Assembly: GCA_016208305.1 (NCBI GenBank)
Contig: JACQYI010000064.1
Coordinates: 37,606-101,605, forward strand
From: Oscillatoriophycideae cyanobacterium NC_groundwater_1537_Pr4_S-0.65um_50_18
GTDB lineage: Bacteria; Cyanobacteriota; Cyanobacteriia; Elainellales; Elainellaceae
DNA: 64,000 bases
Direction of reading: 5' to 3'
How positions within the stretch are numbered: the stretch's first letter is position 1; each line of letters opens with the position of its first letter. The notes under the pieces were generated by a model. That model worked only from the letters and a program-made list of their open reading frames with translations, did no database searches and had not been told where the DNA came from. Below are positions 9,965 to 17,400 of this stretch, one piece after another. Position numbers and translations under genes: made by a program.

Positions 9965-10378
9965 TTGTTAGTTCTATGCTCTCTTCCTACTTTGACTAAA
10001 GCGCTTTTGAACAATCAGATTACAGAACCTGGTCTTTTGCAAAAAGCTGTCCTAACGATATTGGCAGTCATTTTGGCGATCGCAGTAACGGCTTTGGTAG
10101 TTTATCAGGTTCGGCGTGCAGACCCCTACACTCAAAGCGTCTTGTCACTGACGGGCGACTCCTCACAAGGGCAAATCATTTTTCAGCTGAATTGCGCTGG
10201 CTGTCATGGGCTGGGGGCTGATGGCTTGGTTGGGCCAAGCTTACATCATGTCTCTGCTCGCAAATCTCGTTCTCGAATTATTCATCAGGTGATTAGCGGT
10301 GAAACGCCTCCGATGCCGCAATTTCAGCCCGATAGTCAAGAAATGGCGGATTTGCTGGAATACCTAGAGGGCTTATAG
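9965..10378 (+). CDS. Membrane-anchored c-type cytochrome, cytochrome cM-like
   Basis: Up to 137 residues. There is one N-terminal transmembrane anchor (LTILAVILAIAVTALVVY, about 30-47) and a single mono-haem domain with CAGCH (about 77-81). The distal Met is probably in PPMPQFQ, and the closing helix is EMADLLEYLEGL. Length, anchor and motif spacing fit CytM of cyanobacteria, a low-abundance cytochrome implicated in respiration and in balancing photosynthetic electron flow. Divergent from petG. The annotated start is TTG; the true start could be a later non-ATG codon nearer the anchor, which would not change the mature domain. It could instead be another small anchored cytochrome c. Confidence 0.8.
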   Translation: MLVLCSLPTLTKALLNNQITEPGLLQKAVLTILAVILAIAVTALVVYQVRRADPYTQSVLSLTGDSSQGQIIFQLNCAGCHGLGADGLVGPSLHHVSARKSRSRIIHQVISGETPPMPQFQPDSQEMADLLEYLEGL

Positions 10379-10585
10379 AATCTCTGCTGAGTTGGGGAAC
10401 TTGAACCCTTTTCTGAATGTCTACTGAGATATAGTCCGAAACTGAATGATTCTTCTGCGGCTTCTGGCCTGTGGCAAACTGGGCAATCTGAGCAGCCCGG
10501 TCGAGAAATCAACAGTTTTGTGCGGGGGGTGCAGGTTCTAGTTGTGCATCCTCGACAGTTGCATTTCTTAAAAGAGGATTTTTCC

Positions 10586-11845
10586 ATGACTCACGTTCGC
10601 TCCTGGCAGTCAGGTGCTGCTTTGTTGACTGCGCTGATGTTTACAGCCGGTGCAGCAGCTCCACTGGTGATTCAAGCTCCAGCTCAGGCTCAAACCGTTA
10701 CTTTTTCTGATGTTTCTTCTGATTATTGGGCTAAAGGATTTATCCAAGAGCTTGCCAATCGTGGCATCCTCAGCGGTTTTCCGGATGGCAGCTTCCGCCC
10801 TAACCAGCCTGTGACCCGGTCACAGTTTGCGGCTATGGTGCGGCAGGCGTTCCGCAAATCTCCGATTCGTCCGGCTGTGTCCTTTACGGATGTGCCCGAA
10901 ACCTATTGGGCGATCGGTGCAGTTCGAGAGGCTTACACAACGGGCTTTATGTCGGGTTTCCCAGAAGGTAACTTTTTGCCAGATGCCAACATCTCGCGAT
11001 CGCAGGTCTTGGTTTCTTTGGCAAATGGCATGGGTTATGCCGCCAATGGCTCGGTTGACGGCACGCTGCAAGTGTATAGCGATGGTAGCGCCATTCAAAC
11101 TTGGGCACGCCCCAGCATTGCGGCTGCGACCGAAAAGAAGATTGTGGTGAACTACCCCAACGTGCAGACCCTTAATCCTAACCGCGATGCCACCAGAGCA
11201 GAAGTTGCTGCGGTGATCTACCAGGCTTTGGTTAACGCCGGACAAGTCAGCGCCATTTCTTCTCCCTATGTCGTTAGCCAAAGCACGGTGGGCAATCCCT
11301 CGAATGGTGGCTCACAGGCTGCGGTGCAGATTCCAGCCGGAACCACCCTGCCCATGCGCTATGAAGCCGCAGAAAAAATTCTGATTTCTCTTGAAGAACC
11401 CGATCCGGTGCCTGTGACGCTGACGACTGCACGCGATGTCGTGTCGTCGAATGGCAGAGTCTTGATTCCTGCTAATAGCCGCGTTTCTGGCGAACTGCGG
11501 GTTGTGGATGGTGGCGCACAGTTCTATGCTCAAGAGATTGTGTTGCCCGATCGTACACGGGTGGCTCTCAGCGCTACTTCTCAAATTGTTCGCACGACTG
11601 AGCAGGTGCGCAAGAGCGCCAATCTGCTAGAAGTGTTGGCGGGCAGTGTGTTAGGCGCGGGCGCTGCTGCTGGAGTGTCGGCAGTGACGGGCGATCGCAC
11701 CATCACTGCTGAAGAAGTTCTGGGGGGCGCAGGTGCTGGAGCACTGGGCGGTTTGTATCTGGGTCGCAACGAAATTACGCTGATTTCTATTAGCCCTGAC
11801 ACCGATCTAGATGTGACGCTAGATGCGCCGCTGGTGATTCGCTAG
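10586..11845 (+). CDS. SLH-domain envelope protein
   Basis: 419 residues from the ATG that follows a good Shine-Dalgarno (AAAGAGG, 10571-10577). An in-frame extension upstream lacks these signals. A signal peptide ends at APAQAQ (about residue 36). Three SLH-type segments follow (FSDVSSDYWAKGFIQELANRG, FTDVPETYWAIGAVREAYTTG and the YSDGSAIQTWARPSIAAATE region), each with the usual GFPDGSFRP/GFPEGNFLP and SRSQ-type turns. SLH repeats attach proteins to peptidoglycan-linked polysaccharide. The C-terminal half has a beta-rich region (about 255-345: AGTTLPMRY, PANSRVSGEL) and a Gly/Ala-rich segment that may be membrane-associated. It is shorter than SLH-OprB porins and lacks the porin barrel. Confidence 0.85.
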   Translation: MTHVRSWQSGAALLTALMFTAGAAAPLVIQAPAQAQTVTFSDVSSDYWAKGFIQELANRGILSGFPDGSFRPNQPVTRSQFAAMVRQAFRKSPIRPAVSFTDVPETYWAIGAVREAYTTGFMSGFPEGNFLPDANISRSQVLVSLANGMGYAANGSVDGTLQVYSDGSAIQTWARPSIAAATEKKIVVNYPNVQTLNPNRDATRAEVAAVIYQALVNAGQVSAISSPYVVSQSTVGNPSNGGSQAAVQIPAGTTLPMRYEAAEKILISLEEPDPVPVTLTTARDVVSSNGRVLIPANSRVSGELRVVDGGAQFYAQEIVLPDRTRVALSATSQIVRTTEQVRKSANLLEVLAGSVLGAGAAAGVSAVTGDRTITAEEVLGGAGAGALGGLYLGRNEITLISISPDTDLDVTLDAPLVIR

Positions 11846-12209
11846 GGTCTAGCGTTTGATCTAGTGATTCATCTAGCCCTACTGATTTTCTAGCCCTGTT
11901 TAAGAGGTTCTCGATCTCCTTAAAAATGGCTTCAACTTAGGTTTTCATGGGGACGATACCCCAAATGAACTGGAGTGTGGGATGAGGGGACGCGATCGCT
12001 GCGACTGAGATCGAGATAGAGGGAGCTGCGAAAGCGACATAAGGTTGAGCCGATCGTAAAGATTGGCTCAATTTTTTATCTTTAAACTTAACCTAAAATT
12101 TCCCCTGAATCAGAGTCAATAGAATCTATGAGCGGTAGTCCTCTAAGGATTACTTTCACTGGGCAATAGCTCATCTTGATTTCACTCAATTCTGCGAAGA
12201 GGAGCATCC
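11846..12209. other. Intergenic region with orphan terminator
   Basis: 364 bases without a gene. It contains a small hairpin near 11948-11963 (TGGGG...CCCCA) and, 200 bases past the SLH stop, a good intrinsic terminator at 12045-12078. The distance leaves room for a long 3' UTR or a small RNA. Confidence 0.5.
12045..12078 (+). terminator. Rho-independent terminator
   Basis: TTGAGCCGATC (12045-12055) pairs with GATTGGCTCAA (12061-12071), one G-U wobble, 5-base loop GTAAA, followed at once by six T. It points rightward. Confidence 0.8.
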
Positions 12210-13370
12210 ATGCTGAGGTTGAGGATCAAAGAAAGATTTAGGGTTTCGCTACTGCTGGGACTCATGGTGGGTCTACTGGCTTGGGGAACTGGCGCGATTG
12301 CCTCTGAAGGCAGCAGCCTGACAAATGTCTCTAGCCCCATTTTGGTGGCAGTGAACTCCAGTTTCGTTAGCCCTTTAGTGGAGCTATTTGGCAATGTGGC
12401 GATCGGATCAAGAAGCTTTATCGCCAGCAATACGAGCGTTCGCGCTGATCCAGAAACGCGAATTTGCATTGGCAGCGAAACCAATCTTCAAGACAATGTT
12501 TTTTTCTTGGCTTTAGATAATACTCCGGCTCCCGCATCTCCTTGTGCTTCTACCTCTAGTAGCACAGGTGAAAAGGTTAGCATTGCTCACCAGGCCGTGA
12601 TTAAAAATTCTCGAATTGGAAATTTTACCTTTGTCGGATTCAATGCCCACTTGAGTAATGTAGTGCTAGAAGATGGGGCGTTTGTTTTGCATGGTGCTAG
12701 GCTGGAAAATGTCACGATCGGCAAAGATAAACTAGTGCCTATTGGGGCTGTCATCACTACGCAAGCCGCTGCCGACGCGCTTCCCTTGAAGACAGAAGCC
12801 AATGCCGATTTTCAAAATGAAGTTTTGGAAGTCAACGAAGAATTTGCAGATGACTACAGCGCCCTCTATAACAGCGACGGTTATCACGCGGTAACAGGAA
12901 TCACCCCTGCACCCGCGACTTCCTGGAATGCGACGCCCGTTAGCCCTCAGCTTGGCGAAAACATTGAGCTAGATGAGTTTGTGCGTATTGTGGGTGATGT
13001 GCGGCTAGGACGCAATAGCAGCGTTGGCCAGCGAACCTCCATACGTGCCGATGAGGGTTCTCCCATTGTTATTGGTGAGAAGGCTCATATAGAAGATCGG
13101 GTGACGTTTCATGCGCTAAAAGGCACTAATATCCGCATCGGTAACGGCCTGAACACTTCTGATAACGTTGTGTTTCACGGGCCTTTGCAGGTGGGAGATG
13201 GTTTGACGATCGAAGATAATGCCATTCTTTTTCGCTCTACGGTGGGCAACAATGTCTCGATTGGTACAGGGGCGATCGTGGTCGGCGTTAATTTGCGCGA
13301 TGGTGCCCAAGTTCCTGCCGATGCCCGAATTACGACTCAAGAGGAGGCGGATCAACTTCAGACAATTTGA
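12210..13370 (+). CDS. Secreted tandem gamma-carbonic-anhydrase-like protein
   Basis: 386 residues. Basic N-terminus plus hydrophobic stretch (LLLGLMVGLLAWGTGAIAS, 14-32) indicates export. Two left-handed beta-helix domains follow, about 52-230 and 245-386, both closely resembling the gamma carbonic anhydrase (Cam/CcmM) fold (SVRAD / SIRADEG, VPIGAVITTQAAADALP / RITTQEEADQL). Aligned by eye to Methanosarcina Cam, the Zn ligands H81/H117/H122 become L100/H127/K132 in domain 1 and H301/D318/H323 in domain 2. Neither domain alone keeps all three. Domain 2 also keeps the RADEG glutamate, domain 1 the N and Q of TNLQD. Either an inactive scaffold or an unusual mixed-site enzyme. A Shine-Dalgarno (GAAGAGGAG) precedes the ATG. 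Confidence 0.85.
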   Translation: MLRLRIKERFRVSLLLGLMVGLLAWGTGAIASEGSSLTNVSSPILVAVNSSFVSPLVELFGNVAIGSRSFIASNTSVRADPETRICIGSETNLQDNVFFLALDNTPAPASPCASTSSSTGEKVSIAHQAVIKNSRIGNFTFVGFNAHLSNVVLEDGAFVLHGARLENVTIGKDKLVPIGAVITTQAAADALPLKTEANADFQNEVLEVNEEFADDYSALYNSDGYHAVTGITPAPATSWNATPVSPQLGENIELDEFVRIVGDVRLGRNSSVGQRTSIRADEGSPIVIGEKAHIEDRVTFHALKGTNIRIGNGLNTSDNVVFHGPLQVGDGLTIEDNAILFRSTVGNNVSIGTGAIVVGVNLRDGAQVPADARITTQEEADQLQTI

Positions 13371-13394
13371 GGCGATAACCAGAAACCCGATCGC

Positions 13395-13880
13395 ATGACA
13401 CAGATCTTGCTAACTTCGTTTGTGACCTGGGCTGTTGGGCAAACCTCTAATGCTGCCGATGACCTGTTGCTAGAGATTCTGCAAAACAATCCGCCGCCTT
13501 CGCTGGCCTTCTTGCGAGGATTGCCCGTTAACCTGCCTGTGGCTAAAGATCTGACGATCGCTAAAATTCAGCAGCTTCAGCCTCAGGCAGTCGTTCTCTG
13601 CGGCATGGCTGAATCTCGCGACAGGCTTAGCGTCGAATCTAACGGGGTGCGTGGCGATCGCCAGATTTATACCGCTTTTGATTTGCCGACCCTGACCGCA
13701 GATTTACCCATGACCGATATCAGCGCTAATGCAGGCCGTTTTGTTTGCAATAGCCTGTACTATGCCATCCTGAGCGCGGCCTATCCCTGTGTTTTTGTGC
13801 ATGTGCCTGTGCTGACGATGGGAAACCGTAGGGCGATCGTCAGCGATTTTCGGCAGATTCTAGATAGGCTGATCCGGTAA
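13395..13880 (+). CDS. Pyroglutamyl-peptidase I (C15)-like protein
   Basis: 161 residues, shorter than the usual 200-215 of the family. The opening ILLTSFVTWAVGQTSNAADDLL matches the C15 start (TGFEPFGG-like in classical members). There is a candidate nucleophile Cys in GRFVCNSLYY, a His in FVHVPVL, and candidate Glu residues in AESRDRLSVES. The shortening is mostly in the central lid. Family members remove N-terminal pyroglutamate, but many cyanobacterial relatives are uncharacterised. It follows the carbonic-anhydrase-like gene by 24 bases on the same strand, so they may be co-transcribed. Confidence 0.75.
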   Translation: MTQILLTSFVTWAVGQTSNAADDLLLEILQNNPPPSLAFLRGLPVNLPVAKDLTIAKIQQLQPQAVVLCGMAESRDRLSVESNGVRGDRQIYTAFDLPTLTADLPMTDISANAGRFVCNSLYYAILSAAYPCVFVHVPVLTMGNRRAIVSDFRQILDRLIR

Positions 13881-13899
13881 AAAAGGGCACAGATTCCTC

Positions 13900-13930
13900 T
13901 GTGAGAGGGGTGCGAAGCGCCCCTCACAAA
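13900..13930. terminator. GC-rich hairpin between convergent genes
   Basis: GTGAGAGGGGTGC (from 13901) pairs with GCGCCCCTCAC (to 13927) with a small bulge and a GAA loop, followed by AAAATTAAA. It lies between the C15-like gene and the K+ channel, which converge. Related in design to the hairpin at 57402-57424. Confidence 0.7.
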
Positions 13931-13945
13931 ATTAAAGCTTTGTTG

Positions 13946-14785
13946 CTACTCTTGCGCCTGCTGCTCTTGCGCCTGCTGTGACGGAAGTTCACAAGCATCT
14001 CCGACTTTGACGATCGGTTTGCCGCAGAGCTTGCAGAAGCGGGCATCGGTATCATGGGCAGTGAATCCGCAGTTGGCGCAGAGGGTGGCAACGATACTGC
14101 GCTTGGATGTGCCGACGAGCTGCTTAATTAAATCACCTACCTGCCAGGGAATCAGCCCAATTCCGGTCAAAATCATCATGACGGCTAGCAGCCTTCCTGG
14201 CTGGGAAATAGGCGTAATATCTCCATAGCCCACGGTCGTCATGGTGGCTACGGCAAAATAAACGGCATCTAAAAAGGTCGCGAAGGCATTGGGATTAACG
14301 GAATGCTCGACCTGATAGATTAGCCCTGAATAAATAAAAATAATGCTGAACAGCGTAAACAAAATGCGCACTAAGATAGCGCTGTCTTCGCGGCTGACAT
14401 AGCCAAAAATGGTCTTGCCTTCGACATAGCGCAGCAGCCGCAAGATCCGAAACCAGCGAAAAATCCGAATGAAGCGAATATCGATCGCTGTAAACAAAAA
14501 AGGCAGGATGGCGACCAAATCAATTAAGGCATAGAGGCTAAAAAAATAGCGCAGCCGATGTTCTGCACTCCACAGCCGCAAAAGATATTCTGCGGTGAAA
14601 ATGGCTAGGATGATCTGGTCAAGCAGATCTAGCGAAACGCGAACAGCGCTAGGAAGCCTGTAGGTAGCTGCGACAAAAATGGCAGAAGAGAGCAGCACCA
14701 GACCTGCGATCGTGAGATTTGTGGCTTTGCCAAAGGTCGTCTCGATATCTTCTAGGTAAAACCTGACTTTTGCTTGCAATTCCAT
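13946..14785 (-). CDS. Voltage-gated-type potassium channel with C-terminal zinc ribbon
   Basis: 279 residues. Six transmembrane helices: S1-S3 (about 20-115), an arginine-rich S4 (RFIRIFRWFRILRLLRYV, about 105-122), S5 and a pore loop with selectivity filter TVGYGD (about 187-192), then S6. This is the canonical Kv architecture for a tetrameric inner-membrane K+ channel. The C-terminus adds a CxxC...CxxC ribbon (CANCG ... CKLCG, about 235-258) and an Ala/Gln/Glu repeat tail (QQAQEQQAQE) in place of an RCK domain. The ribbon may be a metal- or redox-sensing gate or an assembly element; that is inference. Confidence 0.9.
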   Translation of the reverse strand: MELQAKVRFYLEDIETTFGKATNLTIAGLVLLSSAIFVAATYRLPSAVRVSLDLLDQIILAIFTAEYLLRLWSAEHRLRYFFSLYALIDLVAILPFLFTAIDIRFIRIFRWFRILRLLRYVEGKTIFGYVSREDSAILVRILFTLFSIIFIYSGLIYQVEHSVNPNAFATFLDAVYFAVATMTTVGYGDITPISQPGRLLAVMMILTGIGLIPWQVGDLIKQLVGTSKRSIVATLCANCGFTAHDTDARFCKLCGKPIVKVGDACELPSQQAQEQQAQE

Positions 14786-14972
14786 TTTGACCCGTCGAAA
14801 TGCTGTAAAAAGCGCAATATCTCAGCCGTTAGAGATGACTTGACGCGACACTAGAACGCTACCACGACACGATTTGCGAATTCACCGAACGGTGAAGGCA
14901 GAACGGTTAAGATAGCGGGTGAGAATCATGCCTTATTTCATTGGCTTCACTCTAATTTTTGACTTGAACCCT

Positions 14973-15437
14973 ATGTCGCAGCATTCTTCGATCGCCCGAA
15001 TAGCTCTGATGCAGCCCTGCTTGCTGGCCTGTGCCCTGTCAATTGCTCTGCTGCCCGTCAAAGCTCAACCGATTGCTCCAGTTTCGCTGGCTCAGCCTGC
15101 GCTGTCGATCGCCCAGGCACCTGCAGTGCCTCAGACGCGACCTATAGCGGCAGTAGCTGAAGAATTTGCAAACTTGATGGTGCAGGGAGACTTTGTGCAG
15201 GCTTGGCAATACATCCATCCTTCTCTGCGCACGAGCTGGTCGCCTGTAGACATGCAGGAAAGTTGGCATGATCTGCAAGATCGCACAGGAGCTTTTAAGC
15301 AGTTCACGACTTTTCGCGAGGATGGCGAAACTGTGGTGCTGGCAGATACCCAGTTTGAAAAAGTCAGCGATAACCTCGTGATCATTTTTGATGACACGCG
15401 CCAATGGATTGTGGGTGTGGACTTTCCTCAGGAGTGA
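14973..15437 (+). CDS. Secreted DUF3887-like protein
   Basis: 154 residues from the ATG at 14973, chosen because it puts a clean signal peptide (LLACALSIALLPVKAQ) at the N-terminus. A GTG 54 bases upstream in frame is an alternative. The mature part (AVAEEFANLMVQGDFVQAWQY ... WIVGVDF) has the small NTF2/cystatin-like layout of DUF3887 domains, in which a helical start is followed by strands. Function unknown. Its upstream region contains a short palindrome TTCACCGAACGGTGAA at 14880-14895. Convergent with the VOC gene. Confidence 0.65.
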   Translation: MSQHSSIARIALMQPCLLACALSIALLPVKAQPIAPVSLAQPALSIAQAPAVPQTRPIAAVAEEFANLMVQGDFVQAWQYIHPSLRTSWSPVDMQESWHDLQDRTGAFKQFTTFREDGETVVLADTQFEKVSDNLVIIFDDTRQWIVGVDFPQE

Positions 15438-15461
15438 TCAAGCTTCAGGTGCGATCAGGCT

Positions 15462-15890
15462 TCAGGCGCGATCGCCAATTTGGGCAAACTCCACTTCGCC
15501 AAAAATGGCAGAAGCATGGGCGTAATATTTGAACTCCATTAAGTTGTCAAACGGGTCTGCCAAAAAGAAGGTGCGATGTTCGAGAGGCAGACCCGTAAAC
15601 CGATACTTGGGTTGCTGATAGAAAGACAGTCCCTGCCGCTGCGATCGCTCTAACAGCGTTTCCCAATCTGACTCAGCCGTGAAAATCAGCCCGAAATGTC
15701 GGGGATAAATTCCTTTCTGGGGAGCGCTTGGCTCAGCCAGATGGGCCACTAACTGATGACCATATAGGTTCAAAATTACTGAATTGGGGCTTTCTCGCCC
15801 GATTTCGCAGCCCAGCCCTCCGGCATAAAAGGCTTTGGCTTGGGCTATGTCTGAGACTGGAAAGGCCAGATGGAAAAGAACTGGATGCAT
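15462..15890 (-). CDS. VOC (glyoxalase/bleomycin resistance) family protein
   Basis: 142 residues with one VOC fold. The start is typical (FHLAFPVSDIAQAKAFYAGGLGCEIGRES). A metal-type His is in HLAFPV, a second in PRHFGLIF, and the C-terminal Glu in NLMEFKYYA, so a divalent-metal site is plausible. The FFLADPFDNLMEFKYY ending is characteristic of dioxygenase/lyase-like VOC proteins. Function not assignable. It is 28 bases downstream of rsmD on the same strand. Confidence 0.85.
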   Translation of the reverse strand: MHPVLFHLAFPVSDIAQAKAFYAGGLGCEIGRESPNSVILNLYGHQLVAHLAEPSAPQKGIYPRHFGLIFTAESDWETLLERSQRQGLSFYQQPKYRFTGLPLEHRTFFLADPFDNLMEFKYYAHASAIFGEVEFAQIGDRA

Positions 15891-15918
15891 TTTAAATTTC
15901 CGTTTATTTCTGCTTAAT

Positions 15919-16488
15919 TTAGGGCGGCGAGCTGTCCAAATTCTGGAGGCTGTAAAAGGTTAGGGCAGTGCTGCCGTATACTTTTTGGCGGACGATCGCC
16001 AAATGGCCTATGCGTTCTGGTAAAGCGCGATCGGGGCTATGTTCGGCAGCCAGCTCACCAGACTCTGCCAAAAGGCTGTGATGGTCGATCGCCTCTAGCA
16101 CGGGCAAATACAGGTTGCCTGCATAAGGCGGATCGAAGTAGATGCGATCGAACTTTTGCGATCGCTGCGCTAAAGAAGGCAGTTTAGCAGTAACATTGCC
16201 TCGGATCACCTGAAATTTTTGCCCTGAGCCTGCTACCTGCTGCCAGTTTTGCTGTATGATGTCACAGGCTCGGCCAGACTCCTCAATACCCACGACATCG
16301 ATTGCCCCCCGGCAGAGAGCCTCGGCTGCCATTGCTCCTGTGCCCGCACACAAATCTAGCCAACGACACCCCTCAATGTTGCCTTGCCAAATGTTGAACA
16401 ATGCCTGCCGCACCCGTGAAGGAGTGGGGCGAGTGGCGAGTCCTGGTAAGGTTTTTAGCGGGCGATTGCCGTAGATTCGGAGAGACAT
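15919..16488 (-). CDS. rsmD: 16S rRNA (guanine(966)-N(2))-methyltransferase RsmD
   Basis: 189 residues. The RsmD signature is present: N-terminal RIYGNRPLKTLPG...TRPTPSRVRQALFNI, the SAM-binding LDLCAGTGAMAAEALCRGA, and the catalytic DPPY (FDPPYAG). It methylates G966 of 16S rRNA in the assembled 30S subunit. Full length. The start overlaps the end of hisH by 34 bases on the same strand, implying translational coupling. Confidence 0.92.
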   Translation of the reverse strand: MSLRIYGNRPLKTLPGLATRPTPSRVRQALFNIWQGNIEGCRWLDLCAGTGAMAAEALCRGAIDVVGIEESGRACDIIQQNWQQVAGSGQKFQVIRGNVTAKLPSLAQRSQKFDRIYFDPPYAGNLYLPVLEAIDHHSLLAESGELAAEHSPDRALPERIGHLAIVRQKVYGSTALTFYSLQNLDSSPP

Positions 16489-17114
16489 GAGCGATCGCGC
16501 ACCAGCGCCACAAAGTTTGACAAGATTTGCAGCCCGCTGACCGATGACTTTTCGGGGTGAAACTGCACCGCCATGAGATTATCTTGGGCGATCGCGGCTG
16601 TCACGGTTTGACTGCCATGAGTAATCGTGGCTGCTGTTGCCGCAGCATTGCTGGGATCAGCATAGTAAGAATGGACAAAATAGAGCCACGGATCATGGGG
16701 CAAGTTTTTCCAGAGCGGCAAGCGAGATTGTGTCATCTGGAGCTGGTTCCAGCCCATGTGAGGAATGGTGAGTCCTGGCTCAGGACGGAAGTGGCGCACC
16801 ATTCCCGGAATGATGCCCAGCCCTGGCTCTACTCCTTCTTCACTGCCGTCTAACAAGATGTGCAAACCTAGGCAAATGCCCAGAAATGGTTTGCCGCTGG
16901 CAATAATGTCTTTGATCGGCTGGATGAGGTCACGCGATCGCAAATGCTGAATAGCTGGATCAAAGGCTCCCACTCCGGGTAAGACAACGGCATCGGCTTG
17001 CTCTAGATCTTTAACCGAATCGGTGACATGGGTCTTGGCTCCCGCATTTTCTAGCCCTTTGCAGGCTGAGTGGAGGTTTCCCATGTCGTAGTCAATCACG
17101 GCAATCGTGGTCAT
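16455..17114 (-). CDS. hisH: Imidazole glycerol phosphate synthase glutaminase subunit HisH
   Basis: 219 residues, class I glutamine amidotransferase. Start TIAVIDYDMGNLHSACKGLE, nucleophile Cys in LGICLGLHIL, and the His-Glu pair in VQFHPEKSS complete the triad. It supplies ammonia to HisF in histidine and purine-intermediate (AICAR) synthesis. No hisF is in the window, as is usual for scattered cyanobacterial his genes. Coupled to rsmD. Confidence 0.95.
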   Translation of the reverse strand: MTTIAVIDYDMGNLHSACKGLENAGAKTHVTDSVKDLEQADAVVLPGVGAFDPAIQHLRSRDLIQPIKDIIASGKPFLGICLGLHILLDGSEEGVEPGLGIIPGMVRHFRPEPGLTIPHMGWNQLQMTQSRLPLWKNLPHDPWLYFVHSYYADPSNAAATAATITHGSQTVTAAIAQDNLMAVQFHPEKSSVSGLQILSNFVALVRDRSCLSESTAIAR

Positions 17115-17400
17115 GCGCGAGTCTCCTGGCTTTTGAGCGATCGAAGGCGGCTCTAGTGGGCTTCAATTCTAGTTTCAATAATAGCGCTTTGGGCTTGCAT
17201 AACTGTACCTGGGGCAACTGTGAGAAATAGCCTTGTTCCTGCCCAAGATCCCCACCCTAACCGCCTTGACTGTAGCCGCGATCGGATGGGGATTGGCAAA
17301 AGTGACATGCTCTCATCAGGGGTACGCCTTGAAAGGTCAGCCTTGTGGAGATTGAGCCATGAACATTCCTGACCGCATAGGCTTAGCGGTAGACGTCTGG

